A model generated the notes under the pieces. It made no database searches and was not told the origin of the DNA. It worked only from the letters and a program-made list of their open reading frames with translations. From Cypionkella sp. (lineage in GTDB: Bacteria; Pseudomonadota; Alphaproteobacteria; Rhodobacterales; Rhodobacteraceae): 43,701 nucleotides of DNA. The translations under genes were made by a program, and so were the position numbers. Shown here one piece after another: positions 41,593-43,701 of this stretch; the stretch's first letter is position 1; the number at the start of each line of letters is the position of its first letter. The stretch is taken from NCBI GenBank assembly GCA_023255415.1, contig JALRIN010000027.1, positions 1 through 43,701 of the forward strand, written 5' to 3'.

Positions 41593-42597
41593 TCATTTCC
41601 CCTTGAAAATGCCGGTGGGCCGGAACAGCAGCACGATGATCAGAATGGTAAAGCTGACGGCGAATTTGTAATCGGTCGAAAGCAGTTGCAGCAGCGTGGT
41701 CGGTTCCAGATCCAAAACCACCAGATAACCCACAACTTTTTTCCAGGCATAGGTCACAAAGACCTCGGAAAAAGCGACGATAAAGCCGCCGACAATCGCG
41801 CCCAGCGGGCTGCCAAGCCCGCCCACCACCGCCGATGCCGCAATCGGCAACAGCAGTTGAAAATAGATAAAGGGGCGGAAGGATTTGTCCAAACCGTAAA
41901 GCGTGCCGGCAATCGTCGCCAGCGCCGCGGCGATGATCCATGTTACCATGACCACGCGTTCGGGGTTGATGCCCGACAGCAGCGCCAGATCTTCGTTGTC
42001 GGAATAAGCGCGCATCGATTTGCCCTCGCGGGTGCGCTGCAAGAACCAAAACAGCGCTGCCACACAAAGGGCAGCCACAATGACCGAGATCGCGACAGTG
42101 CTTTTGACCGCAAGCCCTTCGGCAAGACCGGTCCAAGCTTTGAACTGGCCTGCGGTGATCACAAAGCGCTCGCCGTCCAGAAAATTGCGCTCTTCTGGGC
42201 CGATGATGATACGGGTCAGGCCATTGGTGATGAACATCACGCCGGTCGAGACGATCACCAGAATGATCGATTTCGCCTTTTTCGCGCGATAAAACCGGTA
42301 GACCATGCGGTCGGTCGCCAGCACAAATGCGGCCGTAAGCATGATGCCAAAGGGCAGGGCCAGCAGGGCGGTTGGCAGCGGGCCAAAGCTGATGCCCCAA
42401 GATTGGAACAGCCACGTCACCCCGATCACGCACATGGTGCCAAAGGCCATGGTGTCGCCATGGGCAAAGTTAGAAAACCGCAAGATACCGAAAACCAGGG
42501 TCAGCCCCAGCGCCCCAAGCGCCAATTGGCTGCCGTAAGCCATGGCGGGCACAAAGACATAGTTCAAAAAGGCGACAAGCGCGTTTAGCATATCCAT
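41593..42597 (-). CDS. livH: Branched-chain amino-acid-type ABC transporter permease LivH
   Basis: Membrane permease of 334 residues, partner of LivM. Key segments: YGSQLALGALGLTLVFGILRFSNFAHG near 20 (the LivH start-of-domain motif), GFIVAFSEVFVTYAWKKVVGY near 277, and the ATPase-contact loop TREGKSMRAYSDNEDLALLSGI near 196. GTLYGLDKSFRPFIYFQLLLPIAASAVVGGLGSP occurs near 237. I chose the ATG at 42597, five bases after the livF stop; the longer frame to 42714 runs into livF and is unlikely. Confidence 0.92.
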   Translation of the reverse strand: MDMLNALVAFLNYVFVPAMAYGSQLALGALGLTLVFGILRFSNFAHGDTMAFGTMCVIGVTWLFQSWGISFGPLPTALLALPFGIMLTAAFVLATDRMVYRFYRAKKAKSIILVIVSTGVMFITNGLTRIIIGPEERNFLDGERFVITAGQFKAWTGLAEGLAVKSTVAISVIVAALCVAALFWFLQRTREGKSMRAYSDNEDLALLSGINPERVVMVTWIIAAALATIAGTLYGLDKSFRPFIYFQLLLPIAASAVVGGLGSPLGAIVGGFIVAFSEVFVTYAWKKVVGYLVVLDLEPTTLLQLLSTDYKFAVSFTILIIVLLFRPTGIFKGK

Positions 42598-42601
42598 AGT
42601 C

Positions 42602-43312
42602 TCAACCCCCCAAGAAGGAACGGCGGACCTCTGGGTCGGCCAGCAAAGCTTGTCCGGTATCAGTAAAGCGGTTCGCGCCCTGCACCAAAACATAGCCTTT
42701 GTCTGCAATATCAAGCGCTTGTCGCGCGTTCTGCTCTACCATCAGGATCGAGATTCCGGTGCGCGCCACTTCGATGATGCGGTCAAACAGCTCGTCCATC
42801 ACGATCGGCGAGACGCCTGCAGTGGGTTCGTCCAGCATCAACACCTTGGGCTGTGTCATCAGCGCGCGGCCCACGGCCACCTGCTGGCGCTGCCCGCCCG
42901 ACAGTTCGCCCGCCGCCTGATACCGCTTTTGTTTCAGGATCGGGAACAGGTCGTAAACCTGCGCCATGGTGTGTTTAATGTCGTCTTCACGGATGAAAGC
43001 CCCCATTTCCAGGTTCTCTTCCACCGTCATCGAGGTGAAGATATTGCTGGTCTGCGGCACAAAGCCCATGCCCTTGCGCACGCGGGCCTGTGGCGTCAGC
43101 TTGGTGATGTCTTCACCGTCCAGCACGACGCGACCGCCGCGCAAATTCAGCATGCCAAAGACCGCCTTCATCGCGGTGGATTTGCCAGCGCCATTTGGCC
43201 CGACGATTACTGCGATTTGGCCCTTGTCGACGGCAATGGTGCAATCGTGCAAGATATCGACCGCGCCATAGCCGCCGGTCATGCTCTCGCCAATCAAAAA
43301 CGGCTCAGCCAT
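42602..43312 (-). CDS. livF: Branched-chain amino-acid-type ABC transporter ATPase LivF
   Basis: Cytoplasmic ATP-binding subunit, 236 residues. Walker A is VGPNGAGKSTAMKAVFG near 38, the signature ELSGGQRQQVAVGRALM near 137, Walker B VLMLDEPTAGVSP near 157 and the H-loop MVEQNARQAL near 188. The short length and MGFVPQTSNIFTSMTVEENLEMGAF are LivF-typical. Its start overlaps the livG stop by eight bases and its stop is a few bases before livH, giving a compact livGFHM operon. Confidence 0.95.
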   Translation of the reverse strand: MAEPFLIGESMTGGYGAVDILHDCTIAVDKGQIAVIVGPNGAGKSTAMKAVFGMLNLRGGRVVLDGEDITKLTPQARVRKGMGFVPQTSNIFTSMTVEENLEMGAFIREDDIKHTMAQVYDLFPILKQKRYQAAGELSGGQRQQVAVGRALMTQPKVLMLDEPTAGVSPIVMDELFDRIIEVARTGISILMVEQNARQALDIADKGYVLVQGANRFTDTGQALLADPEVRRSFLGG

Positions 43313-43701
43313 GTGCCGCCCCCTTTACTTTGTTCTTCAGGCCGGTGCCCAGATAGGCCTCGATCACCCGCTCGTTGTTCTTGACCTCGTCAATCGTGCC
43401 CTCGGCCAAAACCTTGCCCTCGGCCATGCAGATCACCGGGCCACAGATTCGGGCAATGAAATCCATGTCATGTTCGATGACGCAAAAGGTATAGCCGCGC
43501 TCTTGGTTCAGCCGCACAATCGCATCGCCGATGGTGTTCAAAAGCGTGCGGTTAACGCCCGCGCCGACCTCGTCCAGAAACACCATCTTGGCGTCAACCA
43601 TCATGGTGCGGCCCAGTTCCAGCAGCTTTTTCTGCCCGCCCGAGATGTCAGAGGCGCGGTTGTCGGCCAGATGCGAGATCGTCAGGAACTCCAGCACCTC
43701 A
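43305..43701 (-). CDS. livG: ABC transporter ATPase LivG (N-terminus cut by window edge)
   Basis: C-terminal 132 residues of the second ATP-binding subunit. The first visible residues, ending in SHLADNRASDISGGQKKLLELGRTM, hold the signature SGGQ. Walker B is MVFLDEVGAGVNRTL, the H-loop VIEHDMDFIARICGPVICM, and the tail is the LivG-type VKNNERVIEAYLG with a basic end. Walker A lies beyond the window. A start near 43697 would be an internal valine (GTG), so the gene continues to the right. No binding-protein gene (LivJ/K) is seen in the window. Confidence 0.9.
   Translation of the reverse strand, partial: EVLEFLTISHLADNRASDISGGQKKLLELGRTMMVDAKMVFLDEVGAGVNRTLLNTIGDAIVRLNQERGYTFCVIEHDMDFIARICGPVICMAEGKVLAEGTIDEVKNNERVIEAYLGTGLKNKVKGAAHG

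Overview
The window is chromosomal DNA of an alphaproteobacterium, most probably a member of the Rhodobacteraceae (Rhodobacter/Roseobacter group). The evidence is the GC-rich codon usage, a TakP-type TRAP substrate-binding protein, a one-cysteine DksA, alphaproteobacterial families (DUF2852, DUF2927, DUF6778), system I cytochrome c biogenesis, and an Entner-Doudoroff edd-eda pair. It reads as ordinary chromosome: about 50 protein genes and one tRNA. I see no insertion sequence, phage, CRISPR array or plasmid function. The genus cannot be fixed from sequence alone.

Layout. 1-1431: arginase (cut by the window edge) diverging from an Lrp/AsnC regulator. 1432-4694: a PaaG-like enoyl-CoA hydratase with ccmH and ccmF (cytochrome c maturation). 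4778-7358: ilvN and ilvB (acetolactate synthase) behind a leader with a promoter, a 14-codon peptide containing Leu-Val-Val-Ile, an antiterminator and an intrinsic terminator. 7486-8394: Ca2+/Na+ antiporter. 8641-12146: a TakP-like TRAP system whose binding-protein gene converges on its permease genes. 12256-17455: bpt, a DUF2852 membrane protein with two matched upstream inverted repeats, a YbaK-like deacylase, glnE and a small unknown gene. 17452-20027: eda and edd, with a LacI-type palindrome in the edd promoter. 20191-22715: DUF6778 lipoprotein, RlmI-like methyltransferase, PIN-domain protein. 22712-28615 (minus): MoxR ATPase, DUF2927 lipoprotein, small membrane protein, VWA protein, unknown membrane protein, DedA-like protein and M48 protease, with an unexplained 629-bp gap after moxR. 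28787-31234: dksA, a flavin monooxygenase, exonuclease III. 31290-34174: an unknown Rossmann-like protein, erpA and two glycosyltransferase-like genes. 34298-37452: dgt, dsbB, a YqaA-like protein, tRNA-Leu(CAA), a MobA-like nucleotidyltransferase. 37553-39976: a dimethylglycine/sarcosine dehydrogenase-type flavoprotein. 40293-43701: livM-livH-livF-livG, with livG cut by the window end.

The genes mostly serve nitrogen and carbon metabolism (arginase, ilvBN, GlnE, Edd/Eda, dimethylglycine dehydrogenase, TRAP and Liv uptake) and envelope or redox upkeep (Ccm, DsbB, ErpA, DedA-like proteins, M48, MoxR/VWA). The best-supported unusual element is the ilvB attenuator, in which promoter, leader peptide, antiterminator and terminator can all be read directly. 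Second are the paired inverted repeats ahead of the DUF2852 gene. I did not find a clearly new multi-gene system; the least explained parts are the MoxR-VWA-DUF2927 locus with its gap and the glycosyltransferase genes lying among housekeeping genes.
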